Shown: positions 38,336 to 46,544, counted from the stretch's first letter. The stretch is DNA of 64,000 nt from Cellulomonas chengniuliangii (GCF_024508335.1 NZ_CP101988.1:3410001-3474000); one strand, 5' to 3'. The notes: generated by a model from the letters alone, not told the origin. Made by a program: numbers and translations.

Positions 38336-38441
38336 CACCCGGCACCCGGCACCGGGCTCGAGCCCGACGCGCTGTCCGCCAGCGGCGCACCGTGCATTCG
38401 CACGCGCCTTCGCCCTTGGCCGGCGTGACGGGGCGCACCGG

Positions 38442-38813
38442 TCAGCTCGCCTCGACTGTGCCGTCCTCGCGAACGTGGATAGTGGTGGTATCGCAGATCG
38501 GCGGATCGACGGTCCCCAGGACCTGGCCGTTGGCCGTGTCGGTCACCGTGGCGCCCACGTCGACGCACGGCTCCCCCTCCTTGACGGGCTGGCCCGCGTA
38601 CCGGACCGTTCGGCCTTCGCGTGCCCCAATCTCCTGGGGCTCTGTGGCCGCGCCGTCGAACGTCAGGGTCACCGACGTTGTGCGCTCGTTAATCAACTCA
38701 GCCGAACTTGGCGGTGGATCGTCGTAGATGCAGGCCGACGTCGTAAGGAGACAGGTCAACGCCAGCGCGAAGCCTGACAAGGTCTGGCGCGCAGTTGCGG
38801 CGTGCGTGGTCAT
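38442..38813 (-). CDS. Small lipoprotein (paralogue of the 44.4-kb gene)
   Basis: 123 aa. A signal peptide ends in a lipobox (LLTTSAC), followed by IYDDPPPSSAELINERTTSV and a single compact beta-rich domain of ~90 residues with Cys pairs (GEPCVDVG, PPICDTTT). It shares the pattern VT..F.GA..E.Q.IG..E...V and the ending I.V.EDGT with the lipoprotein at 44438-44773. Role unknown; outer face of the membrane. Its start overlaps the stop of the upstream secreted protein. Confidence 0.8.
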   Translation of the reverse strand: MTTHAATARQTLSGFALALTCLLTTSACIYDDPPPSSAELINERTTSVTLTFDGAATEPQEIGAREGRTVRYAGQPVKEGEPCVDVGATVTDTANGQVLGTVDPPICDTTTIHVREDGTVEAS

Positions 38814-39418
38814 GGGGTCGCTCCGCTGGTGGGCGTGGTGGCTCGGTAGGCGAAGATCCCTGTCGCCGATTGGTCGGGCACCTGCCATGACGGATAGGCG
38901 AGGTAGAAGACGTCGGCGTCGACGGCAGAGAGCTGCACCGTCCGGTTCGTCGACGCCTCACCCGCCGGGTGTGATTCCGACGTCAGGCTGTCGACCTCCG
39001 GTGCAAGCGTGTCGAGCGCAAGTCGCGTGTGCGCGATGGCGCCGGCTGTCCCGTCCGATGCCACGGCCCGGAGGTGGAGCCAGTGCACCCCGTCCGGCAA
39101 CCAGGACGACCAGTACGGGTCTAGCTGTGTGATCTCCTGGCCGGGATCGGACGCGGGCTCCTGGTCGACGGTGACCGCCCATCCAGCGACGTCGGCCTCA
39201 CCTTCAATCGCCCACGAGGCGCTTACCCATGACGTCGTCACCCACGCATCCGAAGCATCGGTCCACACCACCGGCGCGGGAATCTCGTCCACGGCGGCCG
39301 CCGACATTCCCTGGAGCGTCAGTGCGACGACTATCAGGACACCGGTGGCCATGACGCGATGGTGCGACCTCGCCCGCTGCCGATGTGTGCGATGTGCTGA
39401 GCCACCATGCAAAGTCAC
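38810..39418 (-). CDS. Secreted Ig-like domain protein
   Basis: 202 aa from a GTG at 39418. The signal segment is VMATGVLIVVALTLQGMSAA. The mature part has repeated beta-strand motifs (WTDASDAWVTTSWVSASWAI, DGVHWLHLRAVASDGT, then LALDTLAPEVDSLTS), typical of bacterial Ig/cadherin-like folds. Coupled to the lipoprotein by ATGA, so the two are likely co-exported partners. The start is uncertain; ATG 39352 would shorten it by 22 residues. Confidence 0.7.
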   Translation of the reverse strand: MTLHGGSAHRTHRQRARSHHRVMATGVLIVVALTLQGMSAAAVDEIPAPVVWTDASDAWVTTSWVSASWAIEGEADVAGWAVTVDQEPASDPGQEITQLDPYWSSWLPDGVHWLHLRAVASDGTAGAIAHTRLALDTLAPEVDSLTSESHPAGEASTNRTVQLSAVDADVFYLAYPSWQVPDQSATGIFAYRATTPTSGATP

Positions 39419-40038
39419 GTCTACGCCCCCGGTCCGCTCTGACGGGCTCGACCGTGGCACGCGGCGTCACCACGGGCAACGAAATGCCGGGGAGTCATCC
39501 GAATGGAGCAGCCAAGAGGCGCACTTCGCCGGGGGGTCGAGGTCTTCCCGTTTGGGAATCGCTCATCAGGCGTCACATCGGCTCCTTGACGAGTGGGCGC
39601 TGCATCGCAGCAGCCGTCTCGGTCGACCCGCCCGCGGTGGTGTCGAGGCGAGAGGGCACTGTTCGCCACGGCGCGGCCGGGGACCGGAAGCTGGTCCCCA
39701 CAAACGATCGTTTCTGGCGAGGTCGCCAGCGCAGCTCGTCGACGTCGACGGTGAACGGGAGAGCGTCCGCCGGAACTCGCCACCGAAACCCCGGCGCACC
39801 AGGAGCGACCCGCGCGGCCGCAATCCCTCAGCGCACCGGCTTTCGGAGTTCGAGGGTGGCGGGCGCAACGCCGACCTGTGGACCAAGGCCCAGGGGCAAG
39901 CACCAGCTCGAACGCTAGTAGAGGGCCGCACCCCCGACCCAGTGAGCCAGCGTGCGACAGTGGAGCCACTGGCCTGCGGCTCAAGCGCCGGTCTCAGCGT
40001 CGCCGCGAACCAGGGGCCTCGACCGACAGGACGCGCAC
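39419..40038. other. Non-coding stretch with a diverged repeat copy
   Basis: About 620 nt without a convincing gene on either strand. It contains dispersed repeat copy B. Confidence 0.55.
39697..39800. repeat. Dispersed repeat, copy B
   Basis: On the reverse strand it matches copy A in order: GGGTTTCGGTGGCGAGTT, then CGTCGACGAGCTGCGC-like sequence, then AAACGATCGTTT (a perfect 12-bp palindrome). Confidence 0.6.
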
Positions 40039-40958
40039 ATGACCGGGGATCCGCACAGGGGTCCAGGCGTCGGCGGCCCCCTCGACCCCCGCGCCCTGCG
40101 CGCCGACTGCGCGAGCTGCGCTGGCCTCTGCTGTGTGGTCCCCGCGTTCTCCCGGTCGTCGGACTTCGCGATCGACAAGCCCGCCGGCCGCCCCTGCCCG
40201 AACCTCCAGCGCGACTGCCGGTGCGGCATCCACAGCGAGCTCGACCAGCGCGGGTTCCATGGCTGCACGGTGTTCGACTGCTTTGGCGCCGGGCAGAAGG
40301 TGGTCCAGACGGTGTTCGCCGGGCGCGACTGGCACGAGGACCCGGCGGTCGCGCAGCAGATGTTCGCGGTGTTGCCCGTCGTCCGACAGCTGCACGAGCT
40401 GCTGTGGCACCTCGCCGAGGCACTTGCCCTGGACCTGCCCGCGGGCCTGCGCGCCGAGCTCGCCGCGGCCGGGGAGCGGATCGACGCGCTGACCCGGCAG
40501 GCCCCGGTGGCGCTCGCGGCCGTCGAGCCCGGGGACGAGTTCCAGAGGGCGAACCCGCTGCTGCAGCGGGCCAGCGAGCACGTGCGCGCGCGGGTCCGAC
40601 CGCGCGGCGCCGACCGGAGGGGCGCGCAGCTCATGGGCGCGAACCTGCGGGGGGCGATCTGCGCGGCACGAGCCTGCGCGGCGCCCGGCTCGTCGGGGCC
40701 GACCTGCGCGCGGCCGACCTGCGACTGGCCGACCTGCGACTGGCCGACCTCACGGGAGCGGACCTCCGGGGCGCCGACCTGCGCGGGGTCGACCTGAGCA
40801 CCGCGCTGTTCGTCACCCAGGCGCAGCTCGACTCCGCGCGCGGCGACGCGAGCACGCGCATCCCCGCCGCCCGTGTGCTCCCCGCACGCTGGACCCGCCC
40901 GGCGGTCGCGGTGCGGCTGGACCCACCGCGGGGACAACGGCGCAAGCCCACTCGTTGA
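40039..40958 (+). pseudogene. Cys-cluster/pentapeptide-repeat protein, frameshifted in a G run
   Basis: The N-terminal ~130 residues carry a YkgJ-like cysteine cluster (DCASCAGLCCVVPAF, PCPNLQRDCRCGIH, GCTVFDCF). A pentapeptide region then starts at GAQLMGANLRG. The reading frame is lost at a run of six G (40649-40654). One added G restores perfect register (ANLRG, GDLRG, TSLRG, ARLVG, ADLRA, ADLRL and so on) through to the stop at 40958, about 306 aa. The unshifted frame ends at 40797. Either a sequencing slip or a real homopolymer mutation. Confidence 0.75.
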
Positions 40959-41029
40959 GCCTCGCCCTCCTGTTCAGGGGGCCGGGAGCGGCAACGAGCC
41001 ACTCGACGTTGCTACTCATGCGGTCTTCT

Positions 41030-41089
41030 GCTTGTAGGTTCACCTCGACGCTGCAACCCGACTGGCACCGTCGGGCCGAACCTACAAGC
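41030..41089. promoter_or_regulatory. Inverted-repeat operator pair upstream of Fic
   Basis: A 12-bp arm GCTTGTAGGTTC (41030-41041) is perfectly inverted at 41078-41089 (GAACCTACAAGC). The core 9-mer TTGTAGGTT recurs at 41105-41113. Confidence 0.7.
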
Positions 41090-41104
41090 GAAACGCAGGT
41101 TTGG

Positions 41105-41113
41105 TTGTAGGTT
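41105..41113 (+). promoter_or_regulatory. Third TTGTAGGTT site covering the fic -10 box
   Basis: TTGTAGGTT includes TAGGTT (41108-41113), a -10-like box 6 nt before the GTG start, so binding here would block a leaderless promoter. Confidence 0.6.
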
Positions 41114-41119
41114 GGCCGG

Positions 41120-42328
41120 GTGGATGCAGCGAGATTTGCCGATAGTGCCTTTGGTGCGCCAGCCCGCGAACCAGGCAACACCTGGGCGTTCACCTACTAC
41201 TTGCCGAAGCGGATCCCGAGGCGACTCGAGCTCGGCCAGCAGATCGTCGTCACACTGTCCGACGCGGACGCCGCGCTGGGGCATCTCCAGGGCCTCGGCA
41301 TGCTGATTCGCGATCCGGGTCTGCTGATCGGGCCATATCTGCGTAGAGAGGCACTGGCCAGCTCACGCATCGAGGGCACTCAAGCGTCGCTCTCCGACGT
41401 TCTCCAGGCAGAGATCGATGAGGACTCTCGAGACGACGACACCAACGAGGTGCAGCGATACCTTGATGCCACTCGCGTTGCGTACGAGCTGGCGAAGAGC
41501 CTGCCGATCACGCAGCGCCTTGTCCTTGAGGTGCATGCCACGCTGATGCAGGGGGTTCGGGGCGAGGAGAAGAGCCCTGGCGAGTTCAGGACGTCGCCGG
41601 TCTGGGTGGGGAAGGCGGGAGCGACACCTGACTCGGCGACATTCGTTCCCCCACTTCCGGTTCACCTTCCGGATCTGCTGCGCGACTGGGAGATCTTCGT
41701 CAACGACGATGGGGAGGAACTGCCGGCGCTCGTGCAGGCAGCCTTGATGCACTATCAGTTCGAGACGATTCACCCCTTCCTCGACGGCAACGGCCGCATG
41801 GGCAGACTCCTGATCAATCTTCTCCTGATGTCGCGCGGCCGGCTGCCCTTACCACTTCTCTACCTGTCCAATTACTTCGAGACTCACAGGGAGACGTACT
41901 ACGCCCGGTTGCAGGCTGTTCGCGAAGAGGGTGACGTCGACGGGTGGCTCCTGTTCTTCCTTGAGGCAGTGAAGCACCAGGCCGACGATGCGGTAGCCCG
42001 CTCGCGCCAACTCATCGAGATCCGCGAGGAGTACTACTCGGACGCGATCAAGGGCCGCTCGAGCCTCCCGCGCCTCGTGGAAATGATCGTGCAGAACCCG
42101 TACGTCACCGTCCGCTCCGTGCAACGACGCCTCGACCTGACGCACCAGGGGGCGAGGAACCTCATTAAGGCGGCCGAGGCGCGGGGGTGGTTGCGGAGCC
42201 TGGGCAACTACGGCAGAGGGGGGCGCGAGCACTGGTTCGCACCTCGGGTGTTCGCCGTGATGGAGGCGCCTATGGGCTATGACGGGGGAGCGGACCAGCC
42301 TCAGGCGAGGAACGGGCCAATGCGCTGA
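41120..42328 (+). CDS. Fic family AMP-transferase-like protein
   Basis: 402 aa. Catalytic motif HPFLDGNGRMGR begins at His218 and is intact. An N-terminal inhibitory helix motif is present (ASSRIEGT: Ser81-xxx-Glu85-Gly), so this is a class II Fic protein that restrains itself. The C-terminal ~110 residues hold a winged-helix-like part (VQNPYVTVRSVQRRLDLTHQ, then RNLIKAAEARGWLR). It should transfer AMP to a protein target; target unknown. Ends 16 nt from a convergent cation exporter. Confidence 0.92.
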   Translation: MDAARFADSAFGAPAREPGNTWAFTYYLPKRIPRRLELGQQIVVTLSDADAALGHLQGLGMLIRDPGLLIGPYLRREALASSRIEGTQASLSDVLQAEIDEDSRDDDTNEVQRYLDATRVAYELAKSLPITQRLVLEVHATLMQGVRGEEKSPGEFRTSPVWVGKAGATPDSATFVPPLPVHLPDLLRDWEIFVNDDGEELPALVQAALMHYQFETIHPFLDGNGRMGRLLINLLLMSRGRLPLPLLYLSNYFETHRETYYARLQAVREEGDVDGWLLFFLEAVKHQADDAVARSRQLIEIREEYYSDAIKGRSSLPRLVEMIVQNPYVTVRSVQRRLDLTHQGARNLIKAAEARGWLRSLGNYGRGGREHWFAPRVFAVMEAPMGYDGGADQPQARNGPMR

Positions 42329-42344
42329 CCCTGTCGCGCCCTCC

Positions 42345-43010
42345 CTAGTCCGCGTGCTGCGCCACGTCGTCCTCGTCCAGGCCCTCCAACACCTCGAACG
42401 GCGACTCGAGCTCGCCGCCCCACGCCTCGAGTCCCTCGCGCACCGCGAGCACGGCGACGACGAGCGCGGCGACCGAGTCGGCCCAGCCCCACCCGAACAG
42501 GGTGTTCGCCAGGAGTCCCACGAGCACCGCGCCGGACAGGTAGCAGCAGAGCAGGAGCTGCTTCGCGTCGGCCTGCACGGAGCGCGACCCGAGCTCGCGG
42601 CCGGTGCGGATCTCGAACCAGGCCAGCGCCGGCATGATCAGCAGGCTGGCGGTGGCGATGCCGATGCCGAGCGGGCTGTGGTCGACCTCGCCCACGCCGG
42701 CCAGGTTCAGCACGGCGTCGATGCTCACGTAGGCGGCCAGCGCGAAGAAGGCGATCGCGATCGCCTTGACGGTCGTCTTCTCCCATCGCTCGGGGTCCGC
42801 GCGGGTGAACTGCCACGCCACCGCTGCGGCGGAGGCGACCTCGATCACCGAGTCGAGCCCGAACCCGATGAGCGCCGCGGAGGACGCCAGCGAGCCCGCC
42901 GTGATCGCCACGACGGCCTCGATGACGTTGTAGGTGATCGTGAACGCGACGATGCCCCGCACGCGGCGGTGCAGCGTGGCGCGCCGCTCGGCGGTGAGGG
43001 CGGCGCTCAT
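42345..43010 (-). CDS. Cation transporter, short CDF type (copy 1)
   Basis: 221 aa with about six membrane helices. Family motifs are SAALIGFGLDSVIEVASA (helix 2 region, with Asp) and VQADAKQLLLCCYLSGAVLV (helix 5 region, with Asp). It lacks the C-terminal metal-sensing domain of larger CDF proteins. Coupled by ATGA to the CmtR-type sensor upstream, so it probably exports Cd or Pb. A near-identical copy lies at 61229-61894. The C-termini differ (GLDEDDVAQHAD here, DLDEDDDSAERV there). Confidence 0.88.
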   Translation of the reverse strand: MSAALTAERRATLHRRVRGIVAFTITYNVIEAVVAITAGSLASSAALIGFGLDSVIEVASAAAVAWQFTRADPERWEKTTVKAIAIAFFALAAYVSIDAVLNLAGVGEVDHSPLGIGIATASLLIMPALAWFEIRTGRELGSRSVQADAKQLLLCCYLSGAVLVGLLANTLFGWGWADSVAALVVAVLAVREGLEAWGGELESPFEVLEGLDEDDVAQHAD

Positions 43011-43363
43011 CGTGCGCTCTCCTGGTCGCAGCCGGGCGACGTGCAGGCGTCGTCGAGGCAGGGGGCGCCCTCGTCCACCGCGAGCGTGACGTCGAGCAGC
43101 AGCGTCAGCGCGGTGGCCAGCCGGTGGTCGCTGATCTCGTACCGGGTCTGGCGACCCTCGGGCACGCCGACGACGATGCCGCAGTCACGCAGGCACGTCA
43201 GGTGGTTCGAGACGTTCGACCTGGTCAGGTCGAGCTCGCACGCCAGGACTGCCGGGTAGTTCGGGCCCTCCAGCAGGCTCATCAGGATCCGCGAGCGGGT
43301 CGGGTCGGCCATGGCGCGGCCCAACCGGTTCATCACGTCGAGGCGCGAGGCAATGGTCAGCAC
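43007..43363 (-). CDS. cmtR: CmtR-type Cd(II)/Pb(II)-sensing ArsR-family repressor (copy 1)
   Basis: 118 aa from a GTG at 43363. Winged-helix repressor with LTRSNVSNHLTCLRDCGIVV. All three CmtR metal ligands are present at the M. tuberculosis positions: Cys57, Cys61 and Cys102 (AVDEGAPC). Length also equals M. tuberculosis CmtR (118). Extra cysteines at 42, 107 and 112. Metal binding should release the operator at 43373-43390 and induce the exporter. Confidence 0.92.
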   Translation of the reverse strand: MLTIASRLDVMNRLGRAMADPTRSRILMSLLEGPNYPAVLACELDLTRSNVSNHLTCLRDCGIVVGVPEGRQTRYEISDHRLATALTLLLDVTLAVDEGAPCLDDACTSPGCDQESAR

Positions 43364-43372
43364 CCGCTGACC

Positions 43373-43390
43373 ATACAGCCTGGGCTGTAT
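43373..43390. promoter_or_regulatory. CmtR operator, copy 1
   Basis: ATACAGCC-TG-GGCTGTAT, a perfect 8-2-8 palindrome, 10 nt upstream of the cmtR start. Confidence 0.8.
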
Positions 43391-43537
43391 CAACACGGGC
43401 CGCCCTCTCCTCGCGCAGGCCGCTCGAGCCCGCTACGCGCCGACGCCGGCCTGGTCGAGACGCCTGTGGATGGAGGAGAAGAGCGAGAAGGCATCCAGGA
43501 AGTCGTCGCGTGCTTCCGTCGAGCCCAGTCGCGTGCG

Positions 43538-44383
43538 GTGCGCGCTGACCTCTGCAGCAACGGCCTCGTTGACCTCGGCCTCGGCCGCAACGGCACGATC
43601 GGGGGCGACGCCATCGGTGTCGGGATGCGCCGCGCGGGCGACCCCGACACCGACGTCCTCACCACACCGAACTCCTGGAGCGCCTGGGGGATCTCCGACG
43701 GCAACTACAGCGGGTCGGCCGACCGGCACTCCGGCGTGCCCGAAGGCATGCTCGGTCTCTCCGGCTTCAACCCCAACGGGAGCACGGGCGCGCTCAACGC
43801 CGAGCTCTTCGCGTACACCCCCTCCGGCATGGAGACCCGGCTCAGCGTGCGATTCGATTACCGGCCCTTGGCCAGCCCCAACGTGTACGCGATCGACGTC
43901 CAGGTCCAACGCAGCACCTTGTCCAAGACCACCGGCCCGACACTGTTCGACATGGTCCTGGGGTTCGATGTCCCACCCGACACCGGGGACACCCATGTCA
44001 CCTGGAACTCCGCGACCGCCCAGATCCCCGCGTTCGTCACCCACATGGGCTGCGACGGGTACCACAGCGGGAACCCCTTCCAGCCCGCGGGAGCACCCGC
44101 GACCCTCGGAACGACCTGCGGTCAGAACGGCCAGGGCACACATGTCCAGCTCAACCTCGGCGACCTCGCCGTCGGTGAACAGGCCACCTTCACCATGTAT
44201 GTCGGGGTGACCACCAGCACACGCACCGCCACCATCGCGATCGACACCATCGACGCAGCCCTCTACGCCACCGCCGAGCCCGCCTCAGGAGCCGAGGCAC
44301 CCGGCGGCGTCGTCGGCATCTTCGCCCTCTCCCCCCTCACCCACATCCCCGCCACGCCCCCACCAGGACACGGCCGACAATGA
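43538..44383 (+). CDS. Hypothetical protein, probably 5'-truncated
   Basis: 281 aa from a GTG at 43538; the start is not certain. The sequence is Gly/Asn/Thr-rich with beta-strand character (NSWSAWGISDGNYSGSADRH, ATFTMYVGVTTSTRTATIAI), as in extracellular surface proteins, but no signal peptide is visible upstream. The cmtR module joins just before it, so the N-terminus was probably lost when that module arrived. It is followed by a small lipoprotein gene, 54 nt on. Confidence 0.5.
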   Translation: MRADLCSNGLVDLGLGRNGTIGGDAIGVGMRRAGDPDTDVLTTPNSWSAWGISDGNYSGSADRHSGVPEGMLGLSGFNPNGSTGALNAELFAYTPSGMETRLSVRFDYRPLASPNVYAIDVQVQRSTLSKTTGPTLFDMVLGFDVPPDTGDTHVTWNSATAQIPAFVTHMGCDGYHSGNPFQPAGAPATLGTTCGQNGQGTHVQLNLGDLAVGEQATFTMYVGVTTSTRTATIAIDTIDAALYATAEPASGAEAPGGVVGIFALSPLTHIPATPPPGHGRQ

Positions 44384-44437
44384 GGGACACAGCAAACAGG
44401 CAGGCACCACTCGCACGACAACCCGAGGAGTGAACAC

Positions 44438-44773
44438 ATGAGACGGCAGATGCTCGCCACCCTGGTGTGCCTCGCGTTCACCACTGCACTCAGCGGGTGC
44501 ATCAACTACGACGCGGCACGGCCTTCAATGACGCTTACGAATAACTCCGATGAGGCCGTAACTGTCAGCATCGAAGGAGCAACGCCCTCCATGGAGCAGG
44601 ACGTCGGCCCCCACGAGGAGCTTGGGTACGAAATCGATGAGTGCGCCGGCACAGCCATCGTGGTCGAGACGCAGAACGGAGACCCAGTGGGTCGCGTTCA
44701 ACAGAAGGCATGCCCATCGTGGACTCTGACAATCGAAGAGGACGGCACACTCGACTACGCCGAGTGGGACTAG
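44438..44773 (+). CDS. Small lipoprotein (paralogue of the 38.4-kb gene)
   Basis: 111 aa. Signal peptide with lipobox (TALSGC), then INYDAARPSMTLTNNSDEAV and a compact domain containing DECAGTAIVVETQNG and VQQKACPSWTLTIEEDGT. It aligns in pattern with the 38442-38813 lipoprotein (GA..., Q.V/IG..E..., NG.P/V.G.V, C...T.TI.EDGT). GAGGAG precedes the ATG. A palindrome of the dispersed-repeat type lies downstream at 44848-44880. Confidence 0.8.
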   Translation: MRRQMLATLVCLAFTTALSGCINYDAARPSMTLTNNSDEAVTVSIEGATPSMEQDVGPHEELGYEIDECAGTAIVVETQNGDPVGRVQQKACPSWTLTIEEDGTLDYAEWD

Positions 44774-44847
44774 GCACACGCTTGGAAAGAGGCTGGCGCG
44801 TGCTGCGCTCGTCTCCTCGCCGACCAAAGTTGTCGGACTCCCGCGAC

Positions 44848-44880
44848 GCACCGGCACTGATCAGTTCCGGAGCCTTGTAG
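44848..44880. repeat. Palindrome of the dispersed-repeat type, copy C
   Basis: CCGGCACTGATCAGTTCCGG is a 20-bp imperfect palindrome, followed by TTGTAG as in copy A. It stands 78-107 nt downstream of a lipoprotein stop and may act as a terminator. Confidence 0.55.
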
Positions 44881-44975
44881 ATACCTGACGGTCACCGCTC
44901 ACTCGTACAGGCAAGATCACCAGTCGTCGTTAGGGACTCGTGTGGCCGGCAACACGACACTCCGAAGAGGGCTAC

Positions 44976-45080
44976 TCAGTCCGCTTCGAGCACCGCGGCA
45001 GACTCTCCGGGCGCGAAGGTGATGTCCCCGGGACGGATAACACTCATCGTGTAGGTCACGCCGAAGACGCGCGACGACAG
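44976..45080 (-). pseudogene. C-terminal gene remnant cut by IS end
   Basis: Minus-strand frame reads SSRVFGVTYTMSVIRPGDIT, then APGESAAVLEAD and a stop. It is open until the IS-like end at 45083, so it looks like the 3' end of a gene cut by insertion. Family not recognised. Confidence 0.45.
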
Positions 45081-45082
45081 TT

Positions 45083-45108
45083 GGGTCTGCTGCACGGATA
45101 GGTGACAG
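45083..45108. repeat. 26-bp IS-type end, left
   Basis: Starts GGGTCTGCTGCACGGATAGG. It is inverted at 46691-46716 with one mismatch and marks an outer IS scar. Confidence 0.75.
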
Positions 45109-45132
45109 TTGACCTGCCCCCCTTAACTGGGA

Positions 45133-45163
45133 CGACCCCGGTCGCTCTCGCGGACCGGGGTCG
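45133..45163. terminator. 11-bp perfect hairpin in IS scar
   Basis: CGACCCCGGTC pairs with GACCGGGGTCG over 9 nt. It lies 15 nt downstream of the stop of the gene fragment at 45178-45240 and is probably that gene's terminator. Confidence 0.6.
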
Positions 45164-45177
45164 TAGGTCTGGTGTTG

Positions 45178-45240
45178 CTACCGCGTCACGGTGATCCGGC
45201 CATAAGTGACGGGATTCTGCGACGAGTTGTCCAGGGGGTC
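45178..45240 (-). pseudogene. C-terminal gene fragment interrupted by the IS
   Basis: Twenty codons plus stop, ending DNSSQNPVTYGRITVTR. The reading frame abuts the left end of the inner IS at 45241 and is followed by a terminator-like hairpin. Family unknown. Confidence 0.4.
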
Positions 45241-45255
45241 TGAACCGCCCCGGGT

Positions 45256-46179
45256 TCAGTGGAGGCTCGGTTCTCTGGTTTCCAGCGTCGTCGAGGCTGG
45301 GTTCTGACGGTAGTAGACGGTCTCGTGCTCGGCGGGTGGGATGTCGCCGAGCTCGGTGTGCAGGCGCCGGTTGTTGAACCAGTCGACCCACTCCAGGGTC
45401 GCGATCTCGACGTCGTCCAAGGTCCGCCAAGGTCCGCGGCGGCGGATTAGCTCGGTCTTGAACAGCCCGATCGTGGACTCGGCCAGGGCGTTGTCGTAGG
45501 CGTCGCCGACGGTCCCGATCGAGGCCCGCATCCCGAGGGCTGCGAGCCGCTCGGTCAGCGCCAGGCTGACGTATTGGGCGCCCGCGTCCGTCTGGTGGAT
45601 CAGGCCGGCCAGGTCGGTGACGCCGGCGCGGCCGCGGGACCACACGGCCATCTCCAGGGTGTCGGTGACCAGGTCGGCGCGCATCGTGGTGTCGGCCTTC
45701 CAGCCCACGATCATCCTGGAGAACACGTCGATGATGAACGCGACGTAGGTGAACCCGGCCCACGTCCGCACGTAGGTGAAGTCAGCGACCCACAGCTGGT
45801 TCGGGACCCTCGCGGTGAACGCGCGGTTGACCAGGTCACCCGCGCGGCACCCGTCTTTGCCTGGGATCGTGGTCCGCTTCACGCGGCCGCGGACGGCTCC
45901 GTGCAGGTCAGCGGCCCGCATCAGCCGCCCGACCCGGCAGCGCCCGACCGGGTGGCCGAGGCGGTGCAGGTGCTTCCACATCTTCCGGGCCCCGTAGACC
46001 CCGTAGTTCGCCGCATGCTCGACGGTGAGGACGCGGGTCAGCTCTGCGTCCCCGACTGACCGCGCCGCGGGCGGGCGCGACCTGGCCGCGTAGTAGGTGC
46101 TCGGGGCGACCTGCAGCTCCCTGCAGATCGGCTCGACCCCGAACCGGGACTTGTGGCCGTCGATGTACTGCACGATCAC
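45256..46179 (-). CDS. IS3-family transposase OrfB (DDE integrase), copy 1
   Basis: 307 aa. The rve-type catalytic triad is visible: Asp in [15 protein letters not shown], Asp in [17 protein letters not shown], Glu in [15 protein letters not shown], with the ending [13 protein letters not shown] typical of IS3 OrfB. Its GTG start overlaps the orfA stop by GTGA. Identical to the second copy at 59477-60400. Confidence 0.95.
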   Translation of the reverse strand: MIVQYIDGHKSRFGVEPICRELQVAPSTYYAARSRPPAARSVGDAELTRVLTVEHAANYGVYGARKMWKHLHRLGHPVGRCRVGRLMRAADLHGAVRGRVKRTTIPGKDGCRAGDLVNRAFTARVPNQLWVADFTYVRTWAGFTYVAFIIDVFSRMIVGWKADTTMRADLVTDTLEMAVWSRGRAGVTDLAGLIHQTDAGAQYVSLALTERLAALGMRASIGTVGDAYDNALAESTIGLFKTELIRRRGPWRTLDDVEIATLEWVDWFNNRRLHTELGDIPPAEHETVYYRQNPASTTLETREPSLH

Positions 46180-46493
46180 CGTTGTGGGCGGTCGAGCTCC
46201 GCCGCGAAGAAAGCCGACGCCGACCGCAAGATCGCGTTGGATCGGCGAAGCTCACGGTTCTCCCGCTCGAGCTCGGCGAGGCGCTGCGCGTCCGACGTGC
46301 TCGTCCCGGGTCGGTCGCCGGCGTCGACCTCGGCCTGGGTGACCCAGTTCCACAACGTCTCGGGGTTGATCCCGAGCTGGTCACCGATCCGGCGCAGCGC
46401 TCCGACCCGCGTTGCGGGATCACGCCGCGCGTCGACCGCCATCCTGATCGCTCGCTCCCGAAGCTCCTCGGGGTACTTCCTCGGTGCTGCCAT
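46176..46493 (-). CDS. IS3-family transposase OrfA, copy 1
   Basis: 105 aa. HTH_Tnp_1-type domain (RKYPEELRERAIRMAVDARR, then [19 protein letters not shown]) and a C-terminal leucine-zipper ([18 protein letters not shown]) are intact. It should bind the IS ends. ATG at 46493. Confidence 0.95.
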   Translation of the reverse strand: MAAPRKYPEELRERAIRMAVDARRDPATRVGALRRIGDQLGINPETLWNWVTQAEVDAGDRPGTSTSDAQRLAELERENRELRRSNAILRSASAFFAAELDRPQR

Positions 46494-46544
46494 GGCTCTC
46501 ATCCTCCGTGGGTTGAGAGCCTCCATGGAAACCGGGGCGGTTCA

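Larger units (their letters stand above)
42345..43390. repeat. Inverted duplication, copy 1 (cmtR-CDF module)
   Basis: Nearly identical in protein sequence and layout, in opposite orientation, to 60852-61894. The similarity begins at the operator and ends near the 3' end of the exporter gene. Confidence 0.8.
45241..46544 (-). mobile_element. IS3-family insertion sequence, copy 1 (intact)
   Basis: 1304 bp with 13-bp terminal inverted repeats TGAACCGCCCCGG at 45241 and 46532-46544. It carries overlapping orfA and orfB on the minus strand. A second copy is at 59462-60761. No matching 3-bp target duplication is seen (GTC left, GAC right), which suggests later rearrangement at one side. Confidence 0.9.

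Noticed and set aside
38320-38430. Possible tRNA or tRNA remnant with a GGGCTCGAGCC-like segment
   Set aside because: No acceptor stem, anticodon arm or CCA-side pairing could be drawn.
39421-39984. 187-codon minus-strand frame in the 39.4-40.0 kb gap
   Set aside because: Its translation passes through the dispersed repeat and is rich in Arg/Ser/Pro; no start signal or family resemblance.
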